This document shows, piece by piece, positions 35,255 to 47,096 of a stretch of 64,000 nucleotides of DNA (positions within the stretch are counted from its first letter, which is position 1; each line of letters begins with the position of its first letter). Made by a program: the position numbers and the translations under genes. Origin of the DNA: Scleroderma bovista (Eukaryota > Basidiomycota > Agaricomycetes > Boletales > Sclerodermataceae); contig JAYMGJ010000521.1 in NCBI GenBank assembly GCA_037178675.1, positions 62,001-126,000 on the forward strand. Reading direction: 5' to 3'. The notes beneath the pieces were generated by a model. The model was not told the origin of the DNA and searched no databases. It was given only the letters and a program-made list of their open reading frames with translations.

Positions 35255-35881
35255 TGGAAAGCAGGGTATAGAGCAGCCTTGACAAAGCAGAAAAAGTGGA
35301 AGAGGTTTGGGGGAAGCTAGTGGAAGAGTGGTAAATGTTAGCAGGGCGTAGGGTATAACTTAACATCGTGGTAGATACATGCGTTGGGAACGTTTAGGGA
35401 ATGACGCTGAAAATATAGTGCTTTACAGCTCATTAAGACGCTTTGTTTGAGGGGTTAGACTTTGTTTCCGATTTGCTAGAGTGGAGTAAGACAAAGATAG
35501 CCAAACACAATGAAATTATGTAACTGGTCTTGCAGCTTTAGCATGTGCCATCACGTCGTTGTGCGAGCGACCTCCATGTTGTGCCTGCCGTCGAGAACTG
35601 GAACTGGTTCCGTCAACCGATTCATTACTGTACCCGGAAGCCACACCCTTCGACTGGGGAAGACAGTAGTTGGTCCACACGAGCTGAATGAATGATTTAT
35701 TCCCCATCACGACTCCTAGCCTAGAGCTATGTATAAGGGAAGGCTCGAAAGGCATGACCGTTGATATTGGATCCAGCTGTGCGCTGTCAGGTAAGTAATT
35801 AATGTCCACCCTCGACTACATACCACCACGAGTGGAAAGAGAACGACGTTTCTTTTTTTGGACTCCCACTTACCCACTTAC
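35255..35881. other. Intergenic region
   Basis: This 0.6-kb stretch upstream of member C and downstream of member B holds no recognisable gene. The short frames on both strands lack similarity to anything I know. Confidence 0.35.
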
Positions 35882-36934
35882 CTATGTAGTCCGAAATTGG
35901 AATGCCTTGAATCTTGACAATGAATCCGCTGGCGGTGGATGTCCCCCCAGATATGCATTATCTGCGGAAACAACATAAACACTACATAAATGTCTTAGAT
36001 ACGCATGAAAAAGGAGTGTTTGTAGATCGCTAAATGTACTAAAACTTCGCCAATAGGTCCATCGTTTGCTTCCATGCAAGGAGTTGAGGACACCCTGGCA
36101 TTCATTTAGTTGCTGGTCAACTCGAAACCTGCAACCTGGAGTACTCACCATTCAAAACTTTCCACGTGATTTCCAGCACCTCATGATTTGGGTTATAGAA
36201 GTCAAACCACGAATACAAATGACGACGTAGCCCATACATATGATGACGATACCCACTCATGGCCTCAGGCGGCTCCGTTACATATCCAGGAAATGAAGCC
36301 GCCATGACACCAAGTAGCGACCTTGAGAAGAGTGAGCACTGATGAGGTTTAATCCTGTCCCTCGAGACGGCGTCTTCAATCGTGATCGAGATCTTCTTGG
36401 CAATCTCTGCAAGACGATGTAGTTTCGGGTAGTCTCCTCCTTGCCAAGTGAGATGCCAAGTGTATTTGGGAAAGGGTGACATGTCGAAATGGTGTGCGAA
36501 GTAGTCTTGAACCCTGCCAGCGTCGGTAGCATGATTGGTGGTAGATCCAAAAGCATGCAGGTTTGCACTCACGGGCCTAGATGGACGGTGACTGTGGACT
36601 CCTCAATGTGGGTTTTGATGTCTCCCATGCGTTGGAAAATTACTTGGACTTCCTTACCTGTTGTGTAGTGTCGAGCGACATGAAAAGCATTAGGTATTAT
36701 CAAGCAGTTAAGGCGGTGATACCTACCATCAACATTTGCTACCACCATTGTAAATTCATGTCGGTGGCCCGAAAAGCGAGACAAACTATAAACCTTGCAA
36801 TCCGTGATGCTTATTTCCGTTTGCAGACTTTGGACCACTTCCGAGAAAGCCGCCACACTACGACTCACTGAAGGGTCACCATCAGGAACAAGCTTTGAAT
36901 CGGGGAAGAGTGCATGGAGGGCTTCAGTGGTCAT
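35882..36934 (-). CDS. Uncharacterised protein, local family member B
   Basis: A close paralogue of the gene at 32151-33035. The start MTTEALHALFPDSKLVPDG leads to HRHEFTMVVANVDG and the same first intron position, then KEVQVIFQRMGD. The second intron follows LGP, then VQDYFAHHFD, YTWHLTWQGGDYPKL, HQCSLFSRSLLGVMAASFPG and LYSWFDFYNPNHEV. After the last intron the sequence still aligns with member A at DNA level, but small indels change the frame. Instead of ending near LLAEF it reads VDQQLNECQGVL and runs on to about 35882. The altered C terminus suggests incipient decay, or a different functional end. An alternative is that the protein stops in the last intron (GEYSRLQVSS). Confidence 0.55.
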
Positions 36935-38829
36935 GGTACTTGCTGAACCGCCAGAAGTACGTAGTAACGAAGTTCCACTTCTGCCTCATGGTTGAGGGGC
37001 GGACTCACGGCAAGCGCCGAAGCCCCAAACAGGACTATACACAGTCTCGAAAATTTATTACACCGCAGGCAAAGCACCTTACTTAATAGTAGGCCTTTGC
37101 ATGTACCGGTTGCAAGTTATACCTCTACCGTCAAGTACTCTTAACCGTGCGACCACCACCATTCACCACCACCTTCACGGCATCAGCGTCGACAATACGA
37201 CGACGACGACGACCATTGTAAGTGCCTACCGTCACCACCCCTAACGCTGACCACACCCACCACTGCCACTATGTAGATAACGATGACGACGACCTCCACC
37301 GTCAGGGCCGTTGACGGCCGACCTCCGCCACCGTCGACGTAACCACCACCTCCACCATCAGCGTCAATGACGCACGGCCACGACCAACCACCGGTGTCAA
37401 CGACGACGACGGCGACCATCCGCACCAGCAGCATTTACGCCCACGCCCACCACAACCTCCATGACCGGTGTCAACGATGAGGATGGCCAATGACGACCAG
37501 ACGCCAACGACAGCGATCATCCCCACTACCAGTTTTGACGATTACGACTACCACGACCAACGTCAACGATAAGGTTGGCCAATTGGCAACCAGACGTCAA
37601 CGACGGTGACCACCTTCACCGCCAGCTTTGATAACTATGACCACCACAACCCAGACGCCAATGACGGCGACCACCCCCACCCGCAGCGTTGACGACTATG
37701 GCGACGACATTCGCCACCACCACCACCGTTCACGCCCACCAACACCTCTAAGCGTCGACAGTACTCACTTGATCACACCGCTGGACATCCACGCCATTCA
37801 ATGCTGGACGCCTTGGCCCACAGCGCCGACCGTACTAGTGTCCTACGAGGACATCAGACCTAGACCGTCTCGACGCGGACGTACCGAATTCGAGACCATA
37901 AAGGTCAACGCAGCGCGGGAAGGCTTTCCCCCTTCTACACTGCGCACCGTCTGTAGTCCTATGTAGAGCGCACCACTTTGCAAATTGTGTACATATCTTG
38001 GTTGTAGGTGTTGAACATGGTTCCGAGCAGGTGCCTGCTCTAGAGAGTGCTATAGATTTACGTCCCATATGTCCCCTATACTGCACCAAGCAAGGTTCAT
38101 GCGCCAGCTGGTATACTTCCCTATCAATCGTCGAACATCTTTTATACAATAATGTTGGATGATTCGACTTGTGTGTCTACGCTGGCCCACATAAGACTTA
38201 TTTCACTCTGGCTCAACTTTCGTGAACACTTGAAATCTGTCCATTTATTCAGAGTCGGGGATTGGTGCCTTTGGCACCGCTACGATACATGGGAATCCTA
38301 GGTGGGAAAGTGTGCAACGTGCCAGTGCATGCACAATTGTGGCTGAGGAGCCGAAGGGCTAAACTCTTTGCTCCTGCTCGCTCTCGCACTCGAACCATTG
38401 CTGACGATGGCATCTACTGGTCGACAAGTATCAGGTGCGGATTTATTTACACCGTTGGCGAAATCTGACCTTGGTGACCAGGTATCGAGCTCGCATGCAG
38501 GAAGAAAGTCGAGTCGGCTGAGTTGACTATCAATGGCCACTTGTACCCCCTCTCTGGCCAGCCCAATAGCAATGTCCTTTGTGCAGACTTTGATCCCGTT
38601 CCGATGTAAGGGCGTCATTCAGATGTTCACCCTCACACTAATGTTCCCCTGGTCACTCAGTGAGAGGGAATCCCAGGGGCCCTTTGTTCTGACGGTGAAA
38701 TCCCAAGGTTGTCTTCGGCAGAAATTGCGCAAGGTGGAATTCAAATCCAGCGAGGTCCTCGACAATTCACAGAACAACGGTATTCCCCAAAATATATGTA
38801 TTTCAATTTGATTTTGTCTGAGCTTGCAG
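36935..38829. other. Intergenic region with minisatellite and unresolved GTPase 5' end
   Basis: It contains the promoter of family member B, the diverged minisatellite at 37140-37760, and probably one or more 5' exons of the GTPase gene. A frame near 38640-38780 (GPFVLTVKSQGCLRQ) could be such an exon, but I could not connect it in frame with the next one. No other gene is supported. Confidence 0.4.
37140..37760. repeat. Diverged ACC/GACGACG-rich minisatellite
   Basis: A low-complexity tract dominated by (G/C)AC trinucleotides. Within it a longer unit recurs imperfectly: ACCAGACGCCAACGACAGC near 37497, ACCAGACGTCAACGACGGT near 37588 and CCAGACGCCAATGACGGC near 37651. It opens frames on both strands that are artefacts of composition. 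Confidence 0.7.
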
Positions 38830-40933
38830 GGAACCAGTATTCGTCAAAGTGTGGGGAAAGTTTGATGTTGTCCTCAAGCTTTTCTTAGTATCCCCTGTAA
38901 GTAGATTCATATAGCACTTGTGTGCATCCGACGAGAGCATTACAGGATTTAAATGCCGGACCTTTACCACCCACTATTGAAAGCATCCTCAAGCAATGCC
39001 CCCAGTAAGCGCCACGAATCAGGTATTCAGTATGCCAATTCTAATCACCTTGCTAATTAGTTTTCGTGTCTTAGCAGTAGGGAAGGTGACGTACTGACGT
39101 TATGCTATACAAGTCGATCCTGATGATTCTTTGGTAGTCGGGAGTTGGCAAGTCTACCCTGATCAACCACACATTCGGCATAAAAAACGCTGTTAGGTTT
39201 CCGAAAGGTACGACGCCACCTGCGACTGATAGACCTGCTTCGTTCGCTGAACAAGACAAACGAGGGTTGGGGGATATCACGAAGGAACTGATCTCAGAGC
39301 AAAATAGTCGATTCATTTTGCATGAGAGTAAAGGTTTTGGACAGGGAGAAGATGACACTCTCGCTGTTGTGACGCAGTTCATTAAGGATCGCAGGAACAA
39401 CGACAATATCAAGGAACAGCTACATGCAGTTTGGTGCGTTGACTCAACAAAGGCAATGGGGATGCTCCTGATAGACAGCTTAATAGGTTGTGTTTCCAGA
39501 TACCCAATTCCGAGGCTGGACAACGCATAGTGGAGGGAGGAATGGAAGAGTTCTTACAGCAGAAGAAGGAGATCCTCGGGGATGGTGGGTGCAGCGGATC
39601 CGTACATTTGCTGTTTAATACTAACCTGTATCAGTTCCGACAATTTTCGTATTTACGAAATACGATATACTCACCTTTGCGGTGGAAGAAGCCATGGTGA
39701 ATGTGGAAGACTACACTCCAGCGGACGTTGAATCGAAGGCGAAACGACTTGTTGAGGAGCGGTGCGTTCAACCCATCAAGAAACTAACGGAGGAGACAAG
39801 TATCCCACACATTGCAGTCTCCAGTGAGTCTATGATGCCGTGTCAAGTGTTGCTCCAAATAATCACTGGTCGTAGCGGTACATCGCGACAAGCTTGAAGG
39901 ACTGATCCAGCTGACCTACGAAAAAGTTTCTGAATATCTCGGGAGCAAACCAGGTACAGCAGCATCGGCAGTGCCTATTGTGGCTGTAATGGCCCAGAGA
40001 GTAGCCCCTCAGTTGAAAATCGAGGGGTCAATCAAGTAAGTTGTTTTCATTATTGTCGTGTCGTTATCTGATGTTTTCCTTCAAGAGTCGGGAAAGAAAG
40101 TTAGTCTTGATGTCATATCTTCGGCTGTTCACTACTGATGTCTACTTCCAGGATACTGGCAGGCGATTTTTACTGGGAAGGTATTCTTAGGACGCTCGAT
40201 GCAGGATTGCCTCCAGGTAATTCATAGTGACATTATTGGAGTCTGGAACTTTCGCGACGATGATAAAGTACGATTCGCCCATCATCCATCATTTTATGTT
40301 TTCTGATATACTTTTACTGATAGCTGCTTCTGAGCAAAGAGTTTCGAGAATTCATGATGAACTTGGTTAACCTACTCGACCGTCCCGTGGATTACCCTCC
40401 CTTACCCTCACGGAGTGAGACGATGTCTTCTATGCAGAAGGAGTGGGTGCTTCCTTGTACTTAGATAGCTATTGCATGCTCAAAAGGGTGGTTGTAGAGG
40501 TGTTCCACTGGTGAAACCTGTGAAGTGGGTTCACAACATCTACCAGCAAACGTATGTCTATCTTTTATAAACAAGTCTTCGCGTGATCGAGCTTTATTCT
40601 AGGCTCGAAATACAGCAGAAGTTCATAGCATACATTGCCGACCTAACCAACGTATTGGATATATTGTTTACTTTGACAGCCAGCAGAAATGAGGAAAACC
40701 TCAACGTCAGAGCCACCAAAGCCGCCTGGAAAGCCTACTATGGATCAACGAGGAGGGTACATGTTCATGCTCAAATCATGGGACGTTCTCTTTCGATCTT
40801 TGGGAACAGTGGAGTTATCTCGGAGGTAGAGACCCTCGTCCGACAAAGGTACGTTATTGACAAGGAACTGACGAAGAAGATTGGGGAAGTCTCAGCAGGA
40901 GATTTGGAGGGAGAGGAGCCTTGGTATCCTTGA
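38830..40933 (+). CDS. Basidiomycete-expanded P-loop GTPase (G-domain protein)
   Basis: The supported exons begin near 38830 (EPVFVKVWGKFDVVLKLFLV) and 38946 (LPPTIESILKQCPQ). Splicing then gives FRVLAVGKSGVGKSTLINHTFG, the P-loop GVGKST. Next come DITKELISEQNSRFILHESKGFGQG (the G3 region, with E in place of the usual D of DxxG), and FLQQKKEILGD joined to PTIFVFTKYDIL (G4 TKYD). The C-terminal helical half includes YTPADVESKAKRLVEERC, IPHIAVS, KLEGLIQLTYEKVSEYLG, and finally FIAYIADLTNVLDILFTL, ending LEGEEPWYP. Agaricomycetes carry many such G-domain genes of unknown function. 5' exons upstream of 38830 are likely but unresolved. Confidence 0.75.
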
Positions 40934-41559
40934 ACTACTGCACTTGTGTATCACTGACATTGATGCTTCATTAAGCCACCGTATACCGCAATCTGTCGTA
41001 TCCCATTTTATACATGTCCTTGTATCATATTATTCTAGGGATATCGCGCGATGATCTCACTATACCATGCTCTTCGTGGAACTGGTATGCGGTGGTGGTC
41101 AAATCTGGTGTTGGATTATGGCAGGTGCCAACCAATAGGTGGCGTGAATCGGTTGCTGCCCACAAGATGTTTGTATGTTTGGGGTGCCCGGCTTCACATT
41201 GGCCTCCTTCCGTTGACTGCGTATGTTTCGGCTCTTCTGCTATCGAAAGCAAATGTGTGCTACACTGTTTTTGTGTCTATTATGCTGTGCCAGGTACATG
41301 GTTGGGGCGCTTTCTGGAGAGAGAGAGAATTCTAAATTTATATCCCGCTGCAAGCAAACAAAAAGTGCTAAGACGCGGTGCCACAGGGCCGTAGGAAAGT
41401 AACGTATTTAGAGAGAAAGGGTACTATATAGCGAGTATTTGTAGGTCATCTAAGTATGAGGGTCTTATGGAGTAATCCCAGCGGGGACACGATGCGTGTA
41501 ATAAACAGAATAGTCCGATGTTGACGATGATGATGCGAAAAGTCACGATCTGGATCTGG

Positions 41560-41750
41560 GAAAAAGGGGGGTCAGTACAACGTCACGGTTGTGTGGGAGA
41601 TACTTTGGATGGGTGGGGGTCATGCGAGGTGTCCGTAGGGGACATTTTGCGTGTGGTACGGACAACGGGAATGACCTGGGTAGAAGGGAGGTCAGAGTAG
41701 TGTCATGGTTGCACTGGAGGTACTTCGGGTGGGGTGGGGGCGCGATGTTT
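41560..41750. repeat. Imperfect direct repeat in LINE 3' tail
   Basis: Two blocks about 119 bp apart share the order GGGAGGTCAG..GT..TC(A)TGGTTG..GG(A)G(G)TACTT.GG.TGGG.TGGGGG (near 41571-41628 and 41688-41745). On the minus strand they read as repeated PHPKYLQCN and HPKYLPHN peptides, so the repeat may derive from a duplicated ORF2 tail. Confidence 0.5.
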
Positions 41751-42101
41751 TTTGAATGCATTGGTGGCGCGGAGGAATTTTACCAGTGCCTCTATGCCTT
41801 CTGTGGTGCCGATGATGTCTGACGTGACAAGATCCTCAGAGGCAGATTTGAGGATCTGGCGTTGTTCTTCGTACGTGGGGCAGGTGGCTATGATGTGGTC
41901 TCGCGATTGGAGTGGTTCGCCACATGGGCAGGAGCGGTCTTCAGTGGGGACGTGTTTGTTGTAGTACTCGCCCATAAAGGCGTGACCTGTGCGACATTGG
42001 ATGAGGCGACCATAGATGTCGCGGGGGGTATGGGTGAAATGCTCGCGGGGTTGTAGGGCAGGGGTGAACCTATTCACTTGTAGGAATGCGGTGTGAGTCA
42101 A
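41703..42101 (-). pseudogene. LINE ORF2 C-terminal part, separated
   Basis: The frame gives AFLQVNRFTPALQPREHF, YGRLIQCRTGHAFMGEYY, PTEDRSCPCGEPLQSRDHI and CPTYEEQRQIL. The H..C.CGE....H....CP pattern is the zinc-binding tail found after RNase H in fungal I/Tad-like LINE ORF2 proteins. It ends KKHRAPTPPEVPPVQP. It is cut off from the RT part by about 5 kb of inserted and inverted DNA, so it cannot be translated as part of ORF2. The apparent start codon lies at the insertion boundary and is not real. Confidence 0.85.
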
Positions 42102-44184
42102 AGTGTGGATTTGGGTCGGAGTAATAACCCAAACACAACACCAACAAAGGACTACGAAAATGTGCGAGTGGTGGTTTACCTCCGCGGTGTCCAGAGAGGA
42201 TGTGCTGAGGAGGGGGGAAGGGGATCTACACCAACAGGGAGATGCAGATGATGATGCAGGATACTCCTGGGGTACAGGAGTAATAGAGGACGAAGGGGAT
42301 AGGGGTCTGGACTCTTCCTAAAGCCTAGGAAGTGTCAAAGCGGGGATTGGGTAGACTGAGACTGAAACAGCGATACTACACCTAGAGATTGGTGCAGCAA
42401 AGGGGCAGGGATGCCTCTGATGTCCAGAGGCGAGGAAGATTGACTGGTATGAAGCCTAGACTCCGCTTGAGCCTAGTATAAAGAATAGATCTTGAATAAC
42501 TTGGATAAACTTGACAATATTGAGCCTTTAGACCTTCACTGAAGCCTACAAGGACTCAAAGACTGAAGGGATACTGATTGAGAGAGTCTGAGAGAGGGAT
42601 AATTTCGTGCAATTGGGTCTTTTTTTCACTGGGCTGAGCCCAGGGGTTTAAATACATGGGGGGGCACAGCATTAAAGTACAAAAAGAGAAGGGAGTAAGC
42701 AGAATTTGTCAGGGATTGGTAAGAGCTTTGTAAGGGGTTTGTAAGCGATCAGTAAGCAAGGGATAAGCAGGAATGAGTAAGCATAGGAAGCATGAATAAG
42801 CTGCTGAGTAAAGGAATGAGTAAGCTGCATGACAAGATTGATTGGTAAGGGAGTGAGTCATCAGCTGAGTAATATACCAAAAATGCGAAAGGGATAGAGT
42901 AATACTGATGACAAGAGAGCATCAGTAAGCAAGGGATGAGTCACTGCACAGCAGAAGGAGTCATTGATGCACAGCCTAAGAAGTTTGATGGGGGGCTGTG
43001 TACCATCAGGAATTTGATGGGACAACAATGGGGAAGATCTGGGATTAATAGGGGGATTGATCCGAGACAAAACAGCCACAAGAAGGGTACCAGGGGTCCA
43101 GAGGTCTTTTTGGGGGGGTCAGCATACACTAAAGTATAGTGCATGTGTTCTAGCGCCGCTGAAGTGCAACCATGGGCTCCCTTGACGAGCTCTCTTCTGG
43201 GAAAGAACGAGAGAGGGTTCTTCTTCCTAATAGCACTATAAAGTGGGGGGGAATAACTGTCATGGTGCTGGGGGACGTCGTCTGAAAGTAGGGAAGCGGA
43301 TAGAGTATTGAATTTGACGCATCCAGGGAAGCAAGACAAACGACAGAGGAAGATGGACATGGCAAGTATCTGGGAGGAAGGGACCATAGGCTGAGGGCTC
43401 AGGGGACACAGAGACGACCAGAGAAGACTTCTCAAGCTTGACAATAGACCTAAGATGACCAAAGTACGTCCTTGACGCAGGACTGACGAGGAGAACGTGC
43501 TGACCGAGAACGAGAGGGACTGAGGGGGCAGGCTGGGAAGATATGTGCCAGGCAGTGCATGGGAACTCTGGGAGAGGCTGTCCTAAGAGCAGGACATAGT
43601 GGAGATCTGCAGCAATAGCGGAGAAATGATCCAGAGAAAATACAGACTCCATAGTGAGCGACGAAGCGAACGTCTGGATTGCGGGGGGAATATCTCCGTG
43701 GGAAATGAACGGATTTGCGTCGGAACTTGACAGGCAGATAGACCACGCTCTAGGCTTTCTGATGGTATAGTCACGTGCCTGATAGCTTCAGAAACGACGG
43801 AGCTATTCAAAATATCGGAATGCCAGCACTGGGCGCCTAAAAATGACATTTGGGCGCTAAAAATCATTTCTTCTCTTTCTCCTTCGTTTCTCCATCAATT
43901 CTTCGGCTTCTTTGATTGTTCTGGTATGGGAGTTGGACTGCAGACGTGTGCATTCCTTTCTCATACCACAATTGACGTTATTCCTTCAGTTTCTTCTGCT
44001 TCTTGGCGGTTCTCGTGCGATAGATGACTGTCTGCATTGGCATTCATCTCTCGCATCAGGATAGTCGTCTTGTGCGATAGATGGCTACGATGAGGGTCCG
44101 TCGTGCTTATCCTTCACATAAGGATCATTCGATATAGGTGTTATCTTCCATGTTCACTGTACCAAACCTGTTTGGTGCGTGACA
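42092..44184 (-). mobile_element. LTR-like element, left inverted copy (2093 bp)
   Basis: This is the reverse complement of 45005-47096. Read on the minus strand it starts TGTCACGCACCAAAC and ends TTTGACTCACA (TG..CA, as LTRs do). A TATA-like TATTTAAA sits at 42654-42647. The two copies share every long frame exactly. I can see only a one-base difference in a G-run near 42212-42217 and two substitutions at the inner end (near 44140 and 44162). It carries no coding region I recognise; frames of up to 173 codons have no known domain. Its outer edge interrupts LINE ORF2 at the C-terminal part and its inner edge joins the RNase H segment. Confidence 0.85.
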
Positions 44185-45004
44185 GCAGATACAACTGTGC
44201 TTACCCTGCACCCCCACTCCCACCAGACAAATTCCACCTGAGGAGCAGAAAACCCCCCAAAACGACGTGTCTAACCAAACTTGCATTACGCTCCTCACCC
44301 AATATCCCCCACATAGATATATTCGCAATCTCCCCCTGGTCCCAGACTATAGCCACCTTCTCACCCCGCCTCTCAGTCAGGAGCACAAGTGTTGAAGATG
44401 ACAAAGACAAAGCTGCCGCAGCTCACATCAAACACATCCGCACCTTTCAGTCAGACCCGTCCCACATCCTGACCTACTCCGACGGATCACTGCGCAAAGA
44501 TGAAGCGGGTCAGCAGAGCGCAGGAGCTGGATGGACAGGATACCACGGCCCCCGTGAAGTCTTCCATGGGTCCAAACCTTTGGGCCCTTACATGGAAATT
44601 TACAACGCAGAAGCCACCGCCATCAATGCAGCAGTAAAGGCTGCCATAGACTTCGCGACAGAAAACAACGTCACATACATCCACATATTTGCTGACAACC
44701 AGGCTGCCGTCCAGACGGCATTCGATGCTGTACCAGGTTCTTCCCAACACACCAACCTGCACACCCGCTCTCTCATCATCTCATTCCTCAAATCCTCAAA
44801 CCAACACCACATTGAGATCGCATGGGCACCCGGTCACAAAAACATCATTGGCAATGAACGAGCGGACACCCTGGCGAAAGCAGCGACTGAAGTTGTTATA
44901 GACAACCCACCCATCTCCCTCTCCCATGAGAAATCCCAGTCCCACCAACACCTTATCTCAGCCTGGACAGAAGAATGGAACAAACAACTCCAACGCCCAA
45001 GCGC
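44185..45004 (+). pseudogene. LINE RNase H segment, inverted relative to its ORF2
   Basis: An uninterrupted frame with a full RNase H domain: ILTYSDGSLRKDE (Asp), EIYNAEATAINAAV (Glu), IHIFADNQAAVQT (Asp) and WAPGHKNIIGNERADTLAKAA (His, Asp). It is preceded by the Pro-rich linker expected between RT and RNase H, and ends near RPSAV. RNase H is missing from the ORF2 pieces on either side, and its N and C ends fit those pieces in order, but it lies on the plus strand while the rest of the LINE is on the minus strand. It cannot be expressed as part of ORF2. Confidence 0.9.
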
Positions 45005-47096
45005 TGTCACGCACCAAACAGGTTTGATACAGTGAACATGGAAGATAACGCCTATATCGAATGATCCTTATGTGAAGGATAAGCACGACGGACCCTCATC
45101 GTAGCCATCTATCGCACAAGACGACTATCCTGATGCGAGAGATGAATGCCAATGCAGACAGTCATCTATCGCACGAGAACCGCCAAGAAGCAGAAGAAAC
45201 TGAAGGAATAACGTCAATTGTGGTATGAGAAAGGAATGCACACGTCTGCAGTCCAACTCCCATACCAGAACAATCAAAGAAGCCGAAGAATTGATGGAGA
45301 AACGAAGGAGAAAGAGAAGAAATGATTTTTAGCGCCCAAATGTCATTTTTAGGCGCCCAGTGCTGGCATTCCGATATTTTGAATAGCTCCGTCGTTTCTG
45401 AAGCTATCAGGCACGTGACTATACCATCAGAAAGCCTAGAGCGTGGTCTATCTGCCTGTCAAGTTCCGACGCAAATCCGTTCATTTCCCACGGAGATATT
45501 CCCCCCGCAATCCAGACGTTCGCTTCGTCGCTCACTATGGAGTCTGTATTTTCTCTGGATCATTTCTCCGCTATTGCTGCAGATCTCCACTATGTCCTGC
45601 TCTTAGGACAGCCTCTCCCAGAGTTCCCATGCACTGCCTGGCACATATCTTCCCAGCCTGCCCCCTCAGTCCCTCTCGTTCTCGGTCAGCACGTTCTCCT
45701 CGTCAGTCCTGCGTCAAGGACGTACTTTGGTCATCTTAGGTCTATTGTCAAGCTTGAGAAGTCTTCTCTGGTCGTCTCTGTGTCCCCTGAGCCCTCAGCC
45801 TATGGTCCCTTCCTCCCAGATACTTGCCATGTCCATCTTCCTCTGTCGTTTGTCTTGCTTCCCTGGATGCGTCAAATTCAATACTCTATCCGCTTCCCTA
45901 CTTTCAGACGACGTCCCCCAGCACCATGACAGTTATTCCCCCCCACTTTATAGTGCTATTAGGAAGAAGAACCCTCTCTCGTTCTTTCCCAGAAGAGAGC
46001 TCGTCAAGGGAGCCCATGGTTGCACTTCAGCGGCGCTAGAACACATGCACTATACTTTAGTGTATGCTGACCCCCCCAAAAAGACCTCTGGACCCCTGGT
46101 ACCCTTCTTGTGGCTGTTTTGTCTCGGATCAATCCCCCTATTAATCCCAGATCTTCCCCATTGTTGTCCCATCAAATTCCTGATGGTACACAGCCCCCCA
46201 TCAAACTTCTTAGGCTGTGCATCAATGACTCCTTCTGCTGTGCAGTGACTCATCCCTTGCTTACTGATGCTCTCTTGTCATCAGTATTACTCTATCCCTT
46301 TCGCATTTTTGGTATATTACTCAGCTGATGACTCACTCCCTTACCAATCAATCTTGTCATGCAGCTTACTCATTCCTTTACTCAGCAGCTTATTCATGCT
46401 TCCTATGCTTACTCATTCCTGCTTATCCCTTGCTTACTGATCGCTTACAAACCCCTTACAAAGCTCTTACCAATCCCTGACAAATTCTGCTTACTCCCTT
46501 CTCTTTTTGTACTTTAATGCTGTGCCCCCCCATGTATTTAAACCCCTGGGCTCAGCCCAGTGAAAAAAAGACCCAATTGCACGAAATTATCCCTCTCTCA
46601 GACTCTCTCAATCAGTATCCCTTCAGTCTTTGAGTCCTTGTAGGCTTCAGTGAAGGTCTAAAGGCTCAATATTGTCAAGTTTATCCAAGTTATTCAAGAT
46701 CTATTCTTTATACTAGGCTCAAGCGGAGTCTAGGCTTCATACCAGTCAATCTTCCTCGCCTCTGGACATCAGAGGCATCCCTGCCCCTTTGCTGCACCAA
46801 TCTCTAGGTGTAGTATCGCTGTTTCAGTCTCAGTCTACCCAATCCCCGCTTTGACACTTCCTAGGCTTTAGGAAGAGTCCAGACCCCTATCCCCTTCGTC
46901 CTCTATTACTCCTGTACCCCAGGAGTATCCTGCATCATCATCTGCATCTCCCTGTTGGTGTAGATCCCCTTCCCCCTCCTCAGCACATCCTCTCTGGACA
47001 CCGCGGAGGTAAACCACCACTCGCACATTTTCGTAGTCCTTTGTTGGTGTTGTGTTTGGGTTATTACTCCGACCCAAATCCACACTTTGACTCACA
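45005..47096 (+). mobile_element. LTR-like element, right inverted copy (2092 bp)
   Basis: It starts TGTCACGCACC and ends GACTCACA. A U3-like region of degenerate CTTACTCATTCC-type repeats (about 46320-46500) precedes a TATA-like TATTTAAA, then a stretch of about 550 bp to the end, which is the layout of a large LTR (U3-R-U5). No internal retrotransposon genes accompany either copy, so they would be solo LTRs. A 5-bp target duplication is not evident. If the end is taken as CACACC, a GCGC flanks this copy on both sides, which is weak support. The outer edge joins the RT part of LINE ORF2 at 47101. Confidence 0.8.
46535..46542 (+). promoter_or_regulatory. TATA-like box of the LTR-like element
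   Basis: TATTTAAA sits between CCCCCCATG and a short palindrome (CTGGGCTCAGCCCAG) and downstream of the repeat-rich U3-like region. The mirrored copy is at 42647-42654. Its promoter function is inferred from sequence only. Confidence 0.5.

Noticed and set aside
37183..37526. Gly/Val-rich and Thr/His-rich frames on both strands
   Set aside because: They are produced by the trinucleotide-rich minisatellite; open on both strands for compositional reasons.
42941..43462. 173-codon frame present identically in both LTR-like arms (also 45727-46248)
   Set aside because: No recognisable domain, odd composition, and it lies in the U3-like part; its identity between arms reflects DNA identity, not coding constraint.
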